Assembly: GCF_023195695.1 (NCBI RefSeq) | Contig: NZ_JALPQG010000005.1 | Location: 1-64,000 of the forward strand | Length of the DNA: 64,000 nucleotides | From: Aliiroseovarius sp. S1339 | Lineage (GTDB): Bacteria; Pseudomonadota; Alphaproteobacteria; Rhodobacterales; Rhodobacteraceae | Direction of reading: 5' to 3' | Shown here: positions 28,640 through 37,676 of the stretch, piece by piece | Layout of the letters: each line of letters starts with the position of its first letter | How positions within the stretch are numbered: the first letter of the stretch is position 1 | Notes under the pieces: model-generated | Seen by the model: only the letters and a program-made list of their open reading frames with translations | Database searches by the model: none | Told to the model about the DNA's origin: nothing | Position numbers and translations under genes: made by a program

Positions 28640-30778
28640 TTACGGTTTACGGTCGATGTCCCTGTGTCGGTGAACCTCGGCAACGTCACTATCGGCTTCT
28701 AATGTCAGCATAATGGCATGCAGATGTTCAATATCGCGCAAATCGACATCAACAAGAAGGCGGTAAAAATCAGGTTTTCGATCTAGGAACTTCAAATCCG
28801 AGATATTGGCCTTTTGCTCGCCAATCAATGAACAAATTCGCCCCAACACCCCAGCGTCGTTGGAAATGGTCAGCTCGATACTAACGGTGTGGATCGGCGG
28901 GTGCTGCCCGGAATGCCAGTGAAGATCGACCCAGCGGGCGCTGTCTTCGGCCAGATCCGCAAGCGCGTCGCAATCAATGGTGTGCACCATGACGCCCTTG
29001 CCGCGATAGGTAATCCCGACAATCCGTTCACCCGGCACCGGTTGGCAGCATTGTGCGCGGGCGAAATCCTGCCCGGTTTCAAGACCGACCACAACCGAGT
29101 CACCGTCAATCTCATCCTCGGCCTCGACGCTTTCGGGATAGAGTGCCGCCACCACATCGCGGGCCTGCAACTCTGCTGATCCCATGCGCGCCAACAGTTC
29201 CTCTACATTTTCCAGACGCAGCTGCTTTGCTGCCGTCGCAAGAGCTTTGTCTGTTGCCTTGCGCCCAACATGTTCGAACGCGACACGCGCAAGTTCCCGG
29301 CCCAGCCGCACGAATCGTTCGCGATCGACGCCGCGCAGGCTTTTCCGAATGGCCGCCTTGGCACGACCGGTCACGACAATGTCGATCCACGTGGCCTGCG
29401 GGCTTTGGCCCTCGGCTGTCATGATCTCGACCGACTGGCCGTTCTTGACCCGGGTCCACAACGGCACGCGGATGCCGTCAACCTTTGCCCCAACGCAACT
29501 GTCACCAATGCGCGTGTGGATCGCATAGGCAAAATCCAGCGGCGTAGCCCCGCGCGGAAGCTTCACAACTTCGCCATTGGGGGTAAAACAGAAAACCTGA
29601 TCCTGATACATTTCGAGCTTCACATGCTCTAGAAATTCATCGTGATCCTCGGCTGCCTCAAACCGTTCGGTCAGGGACGAAATCCATTTCGCAGGATCAA
29701 CGGCAAACGGGTTCTCGGCACGCACGCCGTCCCTGTAAGACCAATGCGCTGCGACACCTGCCTCAGCTACATCGTGCATTTCACGGGTGCGAATTTGAAC
29801 TTCGACCCGCTTGCCATCCCGGCCAGAAACCGTGGTGTGGATCGACCGATAGCCGTTGGATTTCGGCTGGCTGATATAATCCTTGAACCGCCCAGGAATG
29901 GCGCGCCACCGCTGGTGGATCACACCCAACACCCGGTAACAATCAGCCTCGCTTTCTGTGATGATACGAAAGCCGTATGTGTCGGACAGCCGCGAAAAGC
30001 TCTGGTCTTTTTCCTGCATCTTGCGCCAGATCGAATACGGTTTCTTCGCGCGGCCATAGGCTTCGGCTGTGATGTCCGCCTTGTCCAATTCCAGCCGGAT
30101 GTCGCTTGTAATCTTCTCGATCACATCGCCGCTTTCTTTCTGAAGCCGCAAGAACCGCCGCATGATCGAGTTGCGACCTTCCGGGTTCAGCACATGAAAG
30201 GCGAGGTCTTCCAGTTCTTCGCGCATCCATTGCATACCCATCCGGCCCGCAAGCGGGGCATAGATATCCATTGTCTCGCGCGCTTTCTGAACCTGCTTGT
30301 CAGGACGCATCGCGCGGATCGTGCGCATGTTGTGAAGGCGGTCGGCAAGCTTCACCAAAATCACGCGCAAATCTTTAGACATTGCCATGAACAGCTTGCG
30401 GAAATTCTCCGCCTGCTTGGTCTCGGACGAGCTGAGCTGAAGATTGGTCAGTTTGGTGACGCCATCGACCAGCTCTGCGATCTCAATCCCAAACAGCTCG
30501 GTCACTTCGGTATAGGTGGACCGGGTGTCTTCGATCGTGTCGTGCAACAGGGCTGTAATGATCGTGGCGTCATCCAGTCGCATATCCGCAAGAATTTCTG
30601 CGACAGCAAAGGGATGCGTGAAATACGGCTCGCCCGAATGGCGGGTCTGGCCATCATGCATGCGCGCGCCGTATTCATACGCCGCGCGAAGCAGTTTGCC
30701 GCTGGATTTAGGATTGTAGCGGCGAATCCGTTCGATCAGCCCGTCAAGATCAAGGTCAAGATCTGGAAGGTCGTTCAT
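28640..30778 (-). CDS. rsh: Bifunctional (p)ppGpp synthetase/hydrolase (RelA/SpoT homologue)
   Basis: About 712 residues with the full RSH layout: HD hydrolase domain (LLHDTIEDT near residues 77-85), ppGpp synthetase domain (GRAKKPYSIWRKM, then YGFRIITE and SNGYRSIHTT), TGS domain (VFCFTPNGEVVKLPRGATPLDFAYAIH) and a C-terminal ACT domain. The single long RSH enzyme is the stringent-response hub in alphaproteobacteria. ATG at 30778 is used; an in-frame GTG lies four codons earlier. It is next to rpoZ, a linkage also seen in E. coli (rpoZ-spoT). Confidence 0.94.
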   Translation of the reverse strand: MNDLPDLDLDLDGLIERIRRYNPKSSGKLLRAAYEYGARMHDGQTRHSGEPYFTHPFAVAEILADMRLDDATIITALLHDTIEDTRSTYTEVTELFGIEIAELVDGVTKLTNLQLSSSETKQAENFRKLFMAMSKDLRVILVKLADRLHNMRTIRAMRPDKQVQKARETMDIYAPLAGRMGMQWMREELEDLAFHVLNPEGRNSIMRRFLRLQKESGDVIEKITSDIRLELDKADITAEAYGRAKKPYSIWRKMQEKDQSFSRLSDTYGFRIITESEADCYRVLGVIHQRWRAIPGRFKDYISQPKSNGYRSIHTTVSGRDGKRVEVQIRTREMHDVAEAGVAAHWSYRDGVRAENPFAVDPAKWISSLTERFEAAEDHDEFLEHVKLEMYQDQVFCFTPNGEVVKLPRGATPLDFAYAIHTRIGDSCVGAKVDGIRVPLWTRVKNGQSVEIMTAEGQSPQATWIDIVVTGRAKAAIRKSLRGVDRERFVRLGRELARVAFEHVGRKATDKALATAAKQLRLENVEELLARMGSAELQARDVVAALYPESVEAEDEIDGDSVVVGLETGQDFARAQCCQPVPGERIVGITYRGKGVMVHTIDCDALADLAEDSARWVDLHWHSGQHPPIHTVSIELTISNDAGVLGRICSLIGEQKANISDLKFLDRKPDFYRLLVDVDLRDIEHLHAIMLTLEADSDVAEVHRHRDIDRKP

Positions 30779-30812
30779 CCGGTCCGCCACCCCGCGGGGA
30801 TCTTAGATCCGT

Positions 30813-31169
30813 TTAACCCTGACCTTGCGCTTCCATCAGTGCACGCAAAAGCTTTTCTTCAGACAGATCATCGTCAGCCGGCTTGTCAGCGGCTTCGGCA
30901 CCCATCAACAGCGCCATGCTGTCTTCTTCAGGCTCGTCAACTTCGATCTGAGTCTGGTTGCTTTCGATCATGCGCTCGCGCAATTCATCAGCGGTCTGCG
31001 TTTCATCTGCAATTTCGCGCAGCGCGACGACGGGGTTCTTGTCGTTGTCGCGGTCCACGGTAATTTGGCCGCCTGCCGAAATCTCGCGGGCACGGTGCGA
31101 TGCGAGCATTACAAGCTCGAATCGGTTCGGTACTTTGTCTACGCAATCTTCAACCGTCACGCGGGCCAT
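30813..31169 (-). CDS. rpoZ: RNA polymerase omega subunit
   Basis: A 118-residue omega subunit ([20 protein letters not shown] start, typical of the family) that aids assembly of RNA polymerase and, in E. coli, forms one ppGpp-binding site with beta prime. The C-terminal third is an acidic tail. It is 34 bases upstream of rsh on the same strand, so the ppGpp enzyme and its polymerase sensor are made together. Confidence 0.95.
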   Translation of the reverse strand: MARVTVEDCVDKVPNRFELVMLASHRAREISAGGQITVDRDNDKNPVVALREIADETQTADELRERMIESNQTQIEVDEPEEDSMALLMGAEAADKPADDDLSEEKLLRALMEAQGQG

Positions 31170-31253
31170 GATCAAACTCCATTCCTTGCAAGGGGATTTG
31201 AAACGCTTATCTAGGGCCGTTGCCGCGCAGATACAAGCAAAAACAAGAACGGA

Positions 31254-31850
31254 TCAGGGGGTCAAATAGGGCTTAATGTCCTTTTTTTCTGCGTCAGGCA
31301 GGTCGTTGACCAATTCCTGCACGGTCTTGCCTAAGATCGGATGGCACCAGTCGGGGGCAATATCAGCGAGGGGAATCAGCACGAAAGCACGTTCATGCAT
31401 ACGCGGATGCGGCAGAATCAGTTGATCTGGCGCCACCTCTTTTTGGTCATCCAGTGGCAAATCCATCCAATGCGACAACACAGATTTGTTAGGCAAAACT
31501 GAGTCGCCATACGCGATCAGGTCAAGGTCCAACGTACGCGGTGCCCAGCGCGACGGACGCTCGCGCCCGAAGTGAGCTTCAACCCCGTGCAGAGCAGATA
31601 ACAGGTCCTCTGGCGGCAAATCAGTATCAACATTGATCGCTGCATTCACAAAATCGGGTCCGGCACCAACCGGAAAACAAGGCGTGCTATAATACCTACT
31701 GGATTTAGTGATTCTCAAACCCTGTTCCGTCAGGTATTCAATTGCGTCGTGTATTATTTTTTCCGATTCTCCTAACGATGACGTAGCGTTACTTCCTAAC
31801 GAAACCAGCACTTTTGGACAGGTTGATTGCAAATTAATTGCTTGCGGCAC
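31254..31850 (-). CDS. folK: 6-hydroxymethyl-7,8-dihydropterin pyrophosphokinase (HPPK)
   Basis: A 198-residue enzyme of folate synthesis. The family start VLVSLGSNATSSLG is near residues 14-27; the ATP/metal signature RWAPRTLDLDLIAYGD, with its two Asp ligands, is near 101-116; LPHPRMHERAFVL follows. The start is a GTG at 31850 with an agggaa site about eight bases upstream. The 5' half is unusually AT-rich for the window (see findings). Divergent from the NYN gene. Confidence 0.93.
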   Translation of the reverse strand: MPQAINLQSTCPKVLVSLGSNATSSLGESEKIIHDAIEYLTEQGLRITKSSRYYSTPCFPVGAGPDFVNAAINVDTDLPPEDLLSALHGVEAHFGRERPSRWAPRTLDLDLIAYGDSVLPNKSVLSHWMDLPLDDQKEVAPDQLILPHPRMHERAFVLIPLADIAPDWCHPILGKTVQELVNDLPDAEKKDIKPYLTP

Positions 31851-31952
31851 GACACTGGTTCCCTAGATTGCGATTTATGTTTGTTCGTTGGTTAATTTCT
31901 TAAATACCACTCACGGGATTATTCGGCGAAGCGAATTGGAAAGGAAATTATT

Positions 31953-32513
31953 ATGTTCTACCGAGACGAACGGCTTGCGCTGTTCATCGATGGTTCAAAC
32001 CTTTACGCGGCCGCCAAATCGCTTGGTTTTGACATCGACTACAAACTTCTCCGTCAGGAGTTCATGCGACGGGGCAAACTGCTCCGGGCTTTCTATTACA
32101 CTGCCCTTCTTGAGAACGAGGAGTATTCGCCAATCCGCCCGCTGGTGGACTGGCTGAACTATAACGGCTTTTCGATGGTGACCAAGCCGGCCAAGGAATA
32201 CACCGACTCGATGGGGCGTCGCAAAGTTAAAGGCAACATGGATATCGAACTCGCCGTGGACGCGCTGGAACTTGCACCCCATATCGACCACGCGGTTCTG
32301 TTTTCGGGTGACGGCGATTTCCGCCCTCTGGTCGAATCGCTGCAACGTCAGGGCGTGCGTGTGTCGGTCGTGTCGACCATCCGCAGCCAACCTCCGATGA
32401 TCGCCGACGAATTGCGCCGCCAGGCCGACAACTTCATTGAGCTGGAAGAGCTGAAGGATGTGATCGGTCGCCCGCCGCGCGAATTTGATCGTCCCGAGCG
32501 GACTGAAGAATAA
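31953..32513 (+). CDS. NYN domain protein (LabA/DUF88 family)
   Basis: A 186-residue protein with a PIN-like NYN fold: [17 protein letters not shown] (Asp13, Asn16) at the start, [11 protein letters not shown] near 93 and [19 protein letters not shown] near 114, together supplying the acidic residues of a nuclease-like site. NYN proteins are candidate RNases; the E. coli-type substrate is unknown. The AT-rich promoter region precedes it and a terminator follows, so it is a single-gene unit. Confidence 0.88.
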   Translation: MFYRDERLALFIDGSNLYAAAKSLGFDIDYKLLRQEFMRRGKLLRAFYYTALLENEEYSPIRPLVDWLNYNGFSMVTKPAKEYTDSMGRRKVKGNMDIELAVDALELAPHIDHAVLFSGDGDFRPLVESLQRQGVRVSVVSTIRSQPPMIADELRRQADNFIELEELKDVIGRPPREFDRPERTEE

Positions 32514-32534
32514 TACCGCCACTCAAAGTGAACC

Positions 32535-32565
32535 AAAAGGGCCGGGATTCGTTCTCGGCCTTTTT
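32535..32565 (+). terminator. Terminator after the NYN gene
   Basis: The stem aaaagggccg (32535-32544) pairs with cggccttttt (32556-32565), with one G-U pair; the T run is part of the descending arm. It isolates the NYN gene from ispH. Confidence 0.85.
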
Positions 32566-32643
32566 ACGTTTGCGTGTTCAAGTCCGCTTCGCACTGGACC
32601 TTGGCGCGCAAAATGCGTACCCATCCCCGCATCGGAGGATGCC

Positions 32644-33594
32644 ATGACCAAGCCTGCTCTCACGCTTTATCTTGCCGCCCCTAACGGTTTCTGTGCCGGG
32701 GTCGATCGCGCCATCAAGATCGTCGAAATGGCGATCGAAAAATGGGGCCCACCGATCTATGTGCGCCACGAAATTGTGCATAACAAGTTTGTCGTCGACG
32801 GGCTGCGTGCCAAGGGCGCGGTGTTTGTCGAGGAACTCGACGAATGCCCCGATGATCGCCCGGTCATCTTTTCGGCCCACGGCGTTGCCAAAGCCGTACC
32901 TGCAGAAGCTAATCGTCGCGAGATGGTTTTTGTCGATGCGACCTGCCCGTTGGTGTCCAAGGTTCATATCGAGGCTGAACGCCACCACCAGAACGGCCTG
33001 CAAATGGTCATGATCGGCCACGCGGGTCACCCCGAAACCATCGGCACGATGGGGCAATTACCCGATGGCGAGGTTCTGTTGGTTGAAACCGCAGACGACG
33101 TTGCCACCCTGGCCCCCCGCGACCCTGCGCAACTGGCTTACATCACCCAAACAACCCTTTCCGTGGATGACACTGCAGGTGTGGTCGAAGCTTTGCGCGC
33201 GCGTTTCCCCCAAATCGTCGGGCCGCACAAAGAAGACATCTGTTACGCGACCACGAACCGGCAAGAGGCTGTGAAGGCCGTGGCGCCCAAGGTCGATGCA
33301 CTGCTGGTGATCGGCGCGCCCAACAGCTCGAATTCACGTCGGCTGGTCGAAGTGGCGCGCGCCAATGGCTGCGCATACGCCATGCTTGTGCAGCGCGCGA
33401 CCGAGATCGACTGGCGTGCCATAGACGGCATCAAGACAGTCGGCTTGACCGCAGGGGCGTCCGCCCCGCAGGTTCTGGTGGACGAGGTCGTCGACGCCTT
33501 CCGCGACCGTTTCGACGTCACCGTTGAACGCGTCGAAACCGCCAAGGAAGATATCGAATTCAAGGTGCCACGCGTTCTGCGCGAAACAGCATGA
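32644..33594 (+). CDS. ispH: 4-hydroxy-3-methylbut-2-enyl diphosphate reductase
   Basis: A 316-residue iron-sulfur enzyme, last step of the MEP isoprenoid pathway. The cluster cysteines are seen in [11 protein letters not shown] (Cys17), [12 protein letters not shown] and [10 protein letters not shown], with the [10 protein letters not shown] motif and the catalytic Glu-containing TTLS region between. ATG at 32644 has GGAGG five bases upstream; the open frame before it has no support. It overlaps the methyltransferase gene by four bases (ATGA). Confidence 0.97.
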   Translation: MTKPALTLYLAAPNGFCAGVDRAIKIVEMAIEKWGPPIYVRHEIVHNKFVVDGLRAKGAVFVEELDECPDDRPVIFSAHGVAKAVPAEANRREMVFVDATCPLVSKVHIEAERHHQNGLQMVMIGHAGHPETIGTMGQLPDGEVLLVETADDVATLAPRDPAQLAYITQTTLSVDDTAGVVEALRARFPQIVGPHKEDICYATTNRQEAVKAVAPKVDALLVIGAPNSSNSRRLVEVARANGCAYAMLVQRATEIDWRAIDGIKTVGLTAGASAPQVLVDEVVDAFRDRFDVTVERVETAKEDIEFKVPRVLRETA

Positions 33595-34178
33595 CCGAAG
33601 ACCGTGAGACTCTGGCCGTCTATAACACCGAGGCTGGTGCCTATGAAACACGCGTGGCTGAGAAGTCGTCGCCGGGTCTGCGGGCGTTTCTTGGCCACCT
33701 GCCTGCCAACGCGCATGTGCTTGATCTTGGATGTGGCCCCGGATTGTCGTCTGTGGAGATGCAAGCTGCGGGGCATACTGTTGATGCGGTCGATGGGTCC
33801 TCTGCTATGGTGGAACGGGCGCGCGCCAATGGGGTCACCGCCCGGCAAGCCCTGTTCGCGGATATAGATGCGATTGACGCTTACGACGGCATCTGGGCCA
33901 ATTTCAGCTTGCTGCATTTGCCCCGCGCCGCGTTGGAGCCAACCCTTGTCCAACTGCATACCGCACTTCGCCCCGGCGGGCTCTTTCATATCGGCATGAA
34001 ACTGGGTAAAGGCGAGGGCCGCGACCGGTTGGGACGCTTCTATAGCTACTACCAGCAGGATGAGCTCGAGACAGCGCTGACGCGCTGCGGGTTTATCCTG
34101 CAATCTCGCACGCTTGGTGCGGGGCGCGGGTTGGAAGGAACGATTTCAGACTGGATGGTGGTATTGGCACATGGCTGA
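33591..34178 (+). CDS. Class I SAM-dependent methyltransferase
   Basis: A 195-residue methyltransferase of the UbiE/Methyltransf_25 type. Motif [13 protein letters not shown] is at residues 43-54, the acidic motif [10 protein letters not shown] near 64-71, and the post-motif FSLLHLPR near 104. The substrate is unknown. Overlaps of four bases with ispH and eight with rnhA make it the middle gene of a tightly coupled trio; a link to isoprenoids or quinones is possible but not shown. Confidence 0.85.
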   Translation: MTEDRETLAVYNTEAGAYETRVAEKSSPGLRAFLGHLPANAHVLDLGCGPGLSSVEMQAAGHTVDAVDGSSAMVERARANGVTARQALFADIDAIDAYDGIWANFSLLHLPRAALEPTLVQLHTALRPGGLFHIGMKLGKGEGRDRLGRFYSYYQQDELETALTRCGFILQSRTLGAGRGLEGTISDWMVVLAHG

Positions 34179-34623
34179 GTTCTTTGCATACACAGACGGC
34201 GCCTGTTCGGGCAATCCCGGCCCCGGTGGCTGGGGCGCTTTACTGCAAGCCCACGAAGGTGGCGCAGTGATCAAAGAACGCAAGCTCAAGGGCGGCGCGG
34301 CCGAGACGACCAACAACCAGATGGAGTTGATGGCCGCAATCATGGCGCTGGAAACGCTTGGAAAGCCCTGCGCGATCACCGTGATCACTGACAGCGCTTA
34401 TGTGAAAAACGGCGTCACCGGGTGGATTCACGGATGGAAACGCAACGGGTGGCGAACCTCGTCGAAAAAACCGGTGAAGAACGTCGAGCTTTGGCAACGT
34501 CTGGACGAAGCCCAAGCGCGTCACCACGTGACGTGGGAATGGGTCAAAGGCCACGCCGGTCATCCAGAGAACGAGCGGGCGGACGAACTGGCCCGTGCAG
34601 GGATGGAGCCGTTCAAGGGCTAG
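34171..34623 (+). CDS. rnhA: Ribonuclease HI
   Basis: A 150-residue RNase HI that degrades RNA in RNA-DNA hybrids. The catalytic acidic residues are all visible: Asp9 ([16 protein letters not shown]), Glu52 (NNQMELMA), Asp74 (ITDSAYV) and the C-terminal Asp in ENERADELA. The [11 protein letters not shown] motif is present. The ATG at 34171 lies inside the 3' end of the methyltransferase gene. Confidence 0.97.
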   Translation: MAEFFAYTDGACSGNPGPGGWGALLQAHEGGAVIKERKLKGGAAETTNNQMELMAAIMALETLGKPCAITVITDSAYVKNGVTGWIHGWKRNGWRTSSKKPVKNVELWQRLDEAQARHHVTWEWVKGHAGHPENERADELARAGMEPFKG

Positions 34624-34629
34624 CTTGCC

Positions 34630-35292
34630 TTAAAACTCCAACCAAATGCCTGCCGCCACCTCGTCTTTGATGATGCCATCCAATGCGTGGGTCCATTCAA
34701 GCTGTAAATGTTTGCCCTGCTTGTATTGCCATGCGACCGACGGGATCACGTTCACCTGCGTTCCAGAATTTATCGGGGTGACATCCAAAGCCATCATCGT
34801 CATCAAACGCGGGTGCGGTTTCAGCCCGACCAACGCGAACCCACCAAGGTCAACATCCGCGTCCAAGATGGACACACTGGCGCTGACCTCAACATCCAGC
34901 CAACCGGGGCCAAACGCTGTGTCAAATCCACGGCCCAGATGTATCGCGGGCGAGACATAGGGATCCTCCTCGGTCCCTTCTACACTCAGGCTAATCGCTT
35001 TTTGCCAAGACCCGCCGTCGTTCTGCATATGCCAGCGGCCGAAGGCTTTCACATGCGTGATGTCTTCACTTGCAAGGGCATAATCCAGCTTGGCCCCAAC
35101 CGTCCAACGACCAGTCAAACCGTATTCGCCATACAGGTTGATCACCGGCAGATCGTCCAGCGTATCTGCATCTTGGCGCACCTGTGCTGACACAAACGCC
35201 TCGCCTTCTTCGCGTGGCCAGGCACCCGCGAGGGCGACGTCGCCGGTCGCTAAAAGCAATGTCAGAGCAAGGATAAGAAGCCGAGTCGCCAT
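34630..35292 (-). CDS. Predicted outer-membrane beta-barrel protein of unknown function
   Basis: A 220-residue protein with a clear signal peptide (LLILALTLLLATGDVALAGA, cleavage after about residue 22) and alternating polar/hydrophobic strands ending in a C-terminal Phe (AAGIWLEF), the usual BAM recognition end of a barrel. Phrases such as NLYGEYGLTGRWTVGAKLDY and PSVAWQYKQGKHLQLEW resemble barrel strands. No family name is certain. A perfect palindrome lies 25-39 bases upstream of the start. Ends six bases from rnhA, convergent. Confidence 0.65.
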   Translation of the reverse strand: MATRLLILALTLLLATGDVALAGAWPREEGEAFVSAQVRQDADTLDDLPVINLYGEYGLTGRWTVGAKLDYALASEDITHVKAFGRWHMQNDGGSWQKAISLSVEGTEEDPYVSPAIHLGRGFDTAFGPGWLDVEVSASVSILDADVDLGGFALVGLKPHPRLMTMMALDVTPINSGTQVNVIPSVAWQYKQGKHLQLEWTHALDGIIKDEVAAGIWLEF

Positions 35293-35316
35293 ACCCGCAA
35301 GCTTCGTCGTGATTGG

Positions 35317-35331
35317 TTAATCAATGATTAA
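35317..35331. promoter_or_regulatory. Perfect palindrome upstream of the barrel gene
   Basis: TTAATCA-A-TGATTAA, a perfect 15-base palindrome with seven-base arms, 25-39 bases before the start of the minus-strand barrel gene and 17 bases after the stop of the GlsB-type gene. Position and symmetry suit a repressor or activator site at the barrel promoter. The arms are too AT-rich for a terminator stem. Confidence 0.5.
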
Positions 35332-35347
35332 TCCGCGACGCCCAGTA

Positions 35348-35587
35348 TCAGGAGCGTCCGCTGTATCGCTGCCACACCCAAATCAGAAAAATTGCGCCCA
35401 CAAGTGCGCCGACAAAGCCAAAGGCAAGCCCGCCGATCATTGCGATGAACTGCAGCACGAACCCGCCAATCAGCGCGCCAGCGACGCCAATGGCGATGGT
35501 GGTTGGCACATCAGTGCGCAAATCCATGATCCGGGTCGCTAGAAACCCGGCGGCAGCACCAAAGATGATCAACATTATAATGGACAT
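35348..35587 (-). CDS. GlsB/YeaQ/YmgE family small membrane protein
   Basis: A 79-residue protein made of three hydrophobic, glycine-rich segments (about 2-18, 29-45, 50-72) with the family pattern GAAAGFLATRIM and GVAGALIGGFV. The family is linked to general stress in several bacteria. It lies 39 bases upstream of fmt's stop region on the same strand, but is separated from the barrel gene by a palindrome. Confidence 0.85.
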   Translation of the reverse strand: MSIIMLIIFGAAAGFLATRIMDLRTDVPTTIAIGVAGALIGGFVLQFIAMIGGLAFGFVGALVGAIFLIWVWQRYSGRS

Positions 35588-35626
35588 GTTCTGAATATGG
35601 GGGGCATTGGCCCGGAATGTAAGGCT

Positions 35627-36526
35627 CTATCGCACCTTATCGGGCATATCGAACCCCCGCAGGAAATCGCCGGCCTCCATCGCGCGTTTACCGGGGCGTT
35701 GGGCGCGCAGCACCTTTATCGCGCCAGTTCCACAGGCGATCACCAAGCCCTCAAGCACCTGACCCGGCGCACCAGTCCCGTCTGTCACACGCGAAGCCAA
35801 CAGCTTCACCTGTTCGCCCGCCATCTCACATTTCGCACCCGGAAAGGGCGAAAGCCCACGGATCAGACGATCAACCTTGACCGCGGGGAGGGTCCAGTCG
35901 ATCTGCGCCTCAGATTTGTCGATCTTATGGGCGTAGGTGACGCCCTCGTCCGGCTGCGGCTCAGGCGTCAGTTTGGACAAGCGATCAAGAGCGTCGACGA
36001 TCAGGCGCGCACCCATTGCGGACAGTCGGTCATGCAGTTGGGCGGTGGTTTCTTCGGCGCCGATTGGCGTGGCTTCGCGCAGCAAAACAGGACCGGTATC
36101 AAGTCCAGCCTCCATCTGCATGATGCACGCGCCAGTTTCACTATCACCCGTCATGATCGCGCGATGAATTGGTGCCGCCCCACGCCAGCGCGGCAGCAAA
36201 GACGCATGGATATTCAGGCAACCATGCTTGGGCGCATCTAGGATCGCTTGCGGCAGGATCAAGCCATAGGCCACCACCACAGCAACGTCGGCATTCAGCG
36301 CGGCGAACGCTTCTTGTTCATCAACACTTTTCAATGACACAGGGTGGCGCACGTCCAACCCCAATTCGACCGCACGGGCATGGACGGGACCGGGGCGGGG
36401 CTTCTTTCCGCGACCCGCTGGGCGCGGCGGCTGGCAATAGACGGCGGCGATATCGTGACCGGCGTCAACCAGCGCCTCCAATACCGGAACCGAGAACTCG
36501 GGCGAGCCCATGAAAACAAGTCTCAT
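35627..36526 (-). CDS. fmt: Methionyl-tRNA formyltransferase
   Basis: A 299-residue enzyme that formylates initiator Met-tRNA. The N-terminal formyltransferase fold shows [34 protein letters not shown] (catalytic Asn/His region NIHASLLP) and the C-terminal OB-like domain runs from about 205. It overlaps the degenerate deformylase gene by four bases, in a def-def'-fmt array. Confidence 0.96.
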   Translation of the reverse strand: MRLVFMGSPEFSVPVLEALVDAGHDIAAVYCQPPRPAGRGKKPRPGPVHARAVELGLDVRHPVSLKSVDEQEAFAALNADVAVVVAYGLILPQAILDAPKHGCLNIHASLLPRWRGAAPIHRAIMTGDSETGACIMQMEAGLDTGPVLLREATPIGAEETTAQLHDRLSAMGARLIVDALDRLSKLTPEPQPDEGVTYAHKIDKSEAQIDWTLPAVKVDRLIRGLSPFPGAKCEMAGEQVKLLASRVTDGTGAPGQVLEGLVIACGTGAIKVLRAQRPGKRAMEAGDFLRGFDMPDKVR

Positions 36527-37020
36527 CGCGCCAGCTTCCTTGCCTTCTTCATCAACATGTCCCGCTTCATCTTCGAGAGGTGGTCAAAATACATCCGCCC
36601 ATTCAGATGGTCGATCTGATGTTGAACCGAGGTCGCCCAGATGCCGACAAAATCTTTCTCTTCCTCAACGCCGCTGTCGTTCAGAAACCGCACCGTGACG
36701 GCGCGCGGACGACTGATCACCGCCGAGACGCCGGGAAGGTTTGGGCTGGCTTCTTCGTGGTCGCGAAACTCAATCGAGCGGTGCAGAATTTCCGGGTTCG
36801 CCATGCGCACAGCCTTGCCGCGTTCGTCGGATGCATCCACCACAGCCAGTCGCAGCATAATCCCCAATTGAGGGGCCGCGAGCCCGACTCCGGGCATGGC
36901 GTCCATCGCCTCAATCATCTCATCCCAAATGGCACGGGTTTCATCGGTGACAGTGTCGACAGGGCTCGCCGCTGTGCGCAAGCATTTATGCGGATATTTC
37001 AGATACGGGCGGTGGGTCAC
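36523..37020 (-). CDS. Degenerate peptide deformylase paralogue
   Basis: A 165-residue protein with the whole deformylase fold: motif I GVGLAAPQ at residues 44-51 is intact. Motif II, normally EGCLS, reads EASPNLP at 90-96, so the metal-binding Cys is Ser92. Motif III, normally HEIDH, is HQIDH at 134-138, so the catalytic Glu is Gln135. It should therefore bind metal poorly and not deformylate by the normal route. The fold, length and reading frame are intact and it overlaps both def and fmt by four bases, which argues for a maintained function. It might bind N-formyl peptides or a partner. Confidence 0.88.
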   Translation of the reverse strand: MTHRPYLKYPHKCLRTAASPVDTVTDETRAIWDEMIEAMDAMPGVGLAAPQLGIMLRLAVVDASDERGKAVRMANPEILHRSIEFRDHEEASPNLPGVSAVISRPRAVTVRFLNDSGVEEEKDFVGIWATSVQHQIDHLNGRMYFDHLSKMKRDMLMKKARKLAR

Positions 37021-37538
37021 ATTCGCGCCAGTTCTCGTTTTAACTTCTGCATTTTGCGAGTGATCATCTGGCGCTTCAGCGGTTTCAGATAATCGATGAA
37101 AAGCTTGCCGTTCAGGTGGTCAATCTCGTGCTGCACACAGGTTGCCCAGAGCCCGTCAAAATCACGCTCCTGCACATTGCCGTCGCGATCAATCCAACGC
37201 ACGGCAACCTCTTTTGGCCGCGTGACTTCGGCGAATTGTTCGGGGATGGACAGGCAGCCTTCCTCGTAGGTGTTCAGGTCGTCTGAGGACAGGATGACCT
37301 CGGGGTTGAACATGATCATGGGTTGCGGCGGCTCGCTGTCGTCACGCACGCAGTCCATTACGATCAACCGCGTCAGGACACCCAGCTGCGGCGCGGCCAG
37401 TCCGATACCCGGCGCGTCATACATGGTTTCCAACATGTCATCGGCCAGTTTGCGCAGGTCGTCAGACAGATCGGGCACCGCCTCGGCCACTTTCTTGAGC
37501 CGCGGATCGGGGTGAAGGAGGATAGGTTTAATGCTCAT
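37017..37538 (-). CDS. def: Peptide deformylase
   Basis: A 173-residue active-type deformylase that removes the formyl group from nascent proteins. All three motifs are intact: GIGLAAPQ at 44-51, EGCLS at 93-97 (Cys95 ligand) and HEIDH at 137-141 (catalytic Glu138). It is the first gene of the def-def'-fmt array, overlapping the degenerate copy by four bases. Confidence 0.96.
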   Translation of the reverse strand: MSIKPILLHPDPRLKKVAEAVPDLSDDLRKLADDMLETMYDAPGIGLAAPQLGVLTRLIVMDCVRDDSEPPQPMIMFNPEVILSSDDLNTYEEGCLSIPEQFAEVTRPKEVAVRWIDRDGNVQERDFDGLWATCVQHEIDHLNGKLFIDYLKPLKRQMITRKMQKLKRELARM

Positions 37539-37676
37539 GCGGTCGATTTAGGGTATGGGTGGCCGCTGCGCAATGGTTGCCGCGCTGCGAAGCCTTGAAT
37601 CCGCCCGCCAGAAAGACAGCCGTACGACTTGCACCTGACGTCCAAACCGCTACCGTGCCGCAAAGAAGGAAACAAT

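Noticed and set aside
29642-31063. A 473-codon open frame on the plus strand opposite rsh and rpoZ
   Set aside because: It mirrors the high-GC codon pattern of the two well-identified genes, has no ribosome site and no recognisable domain. Shadow frame.
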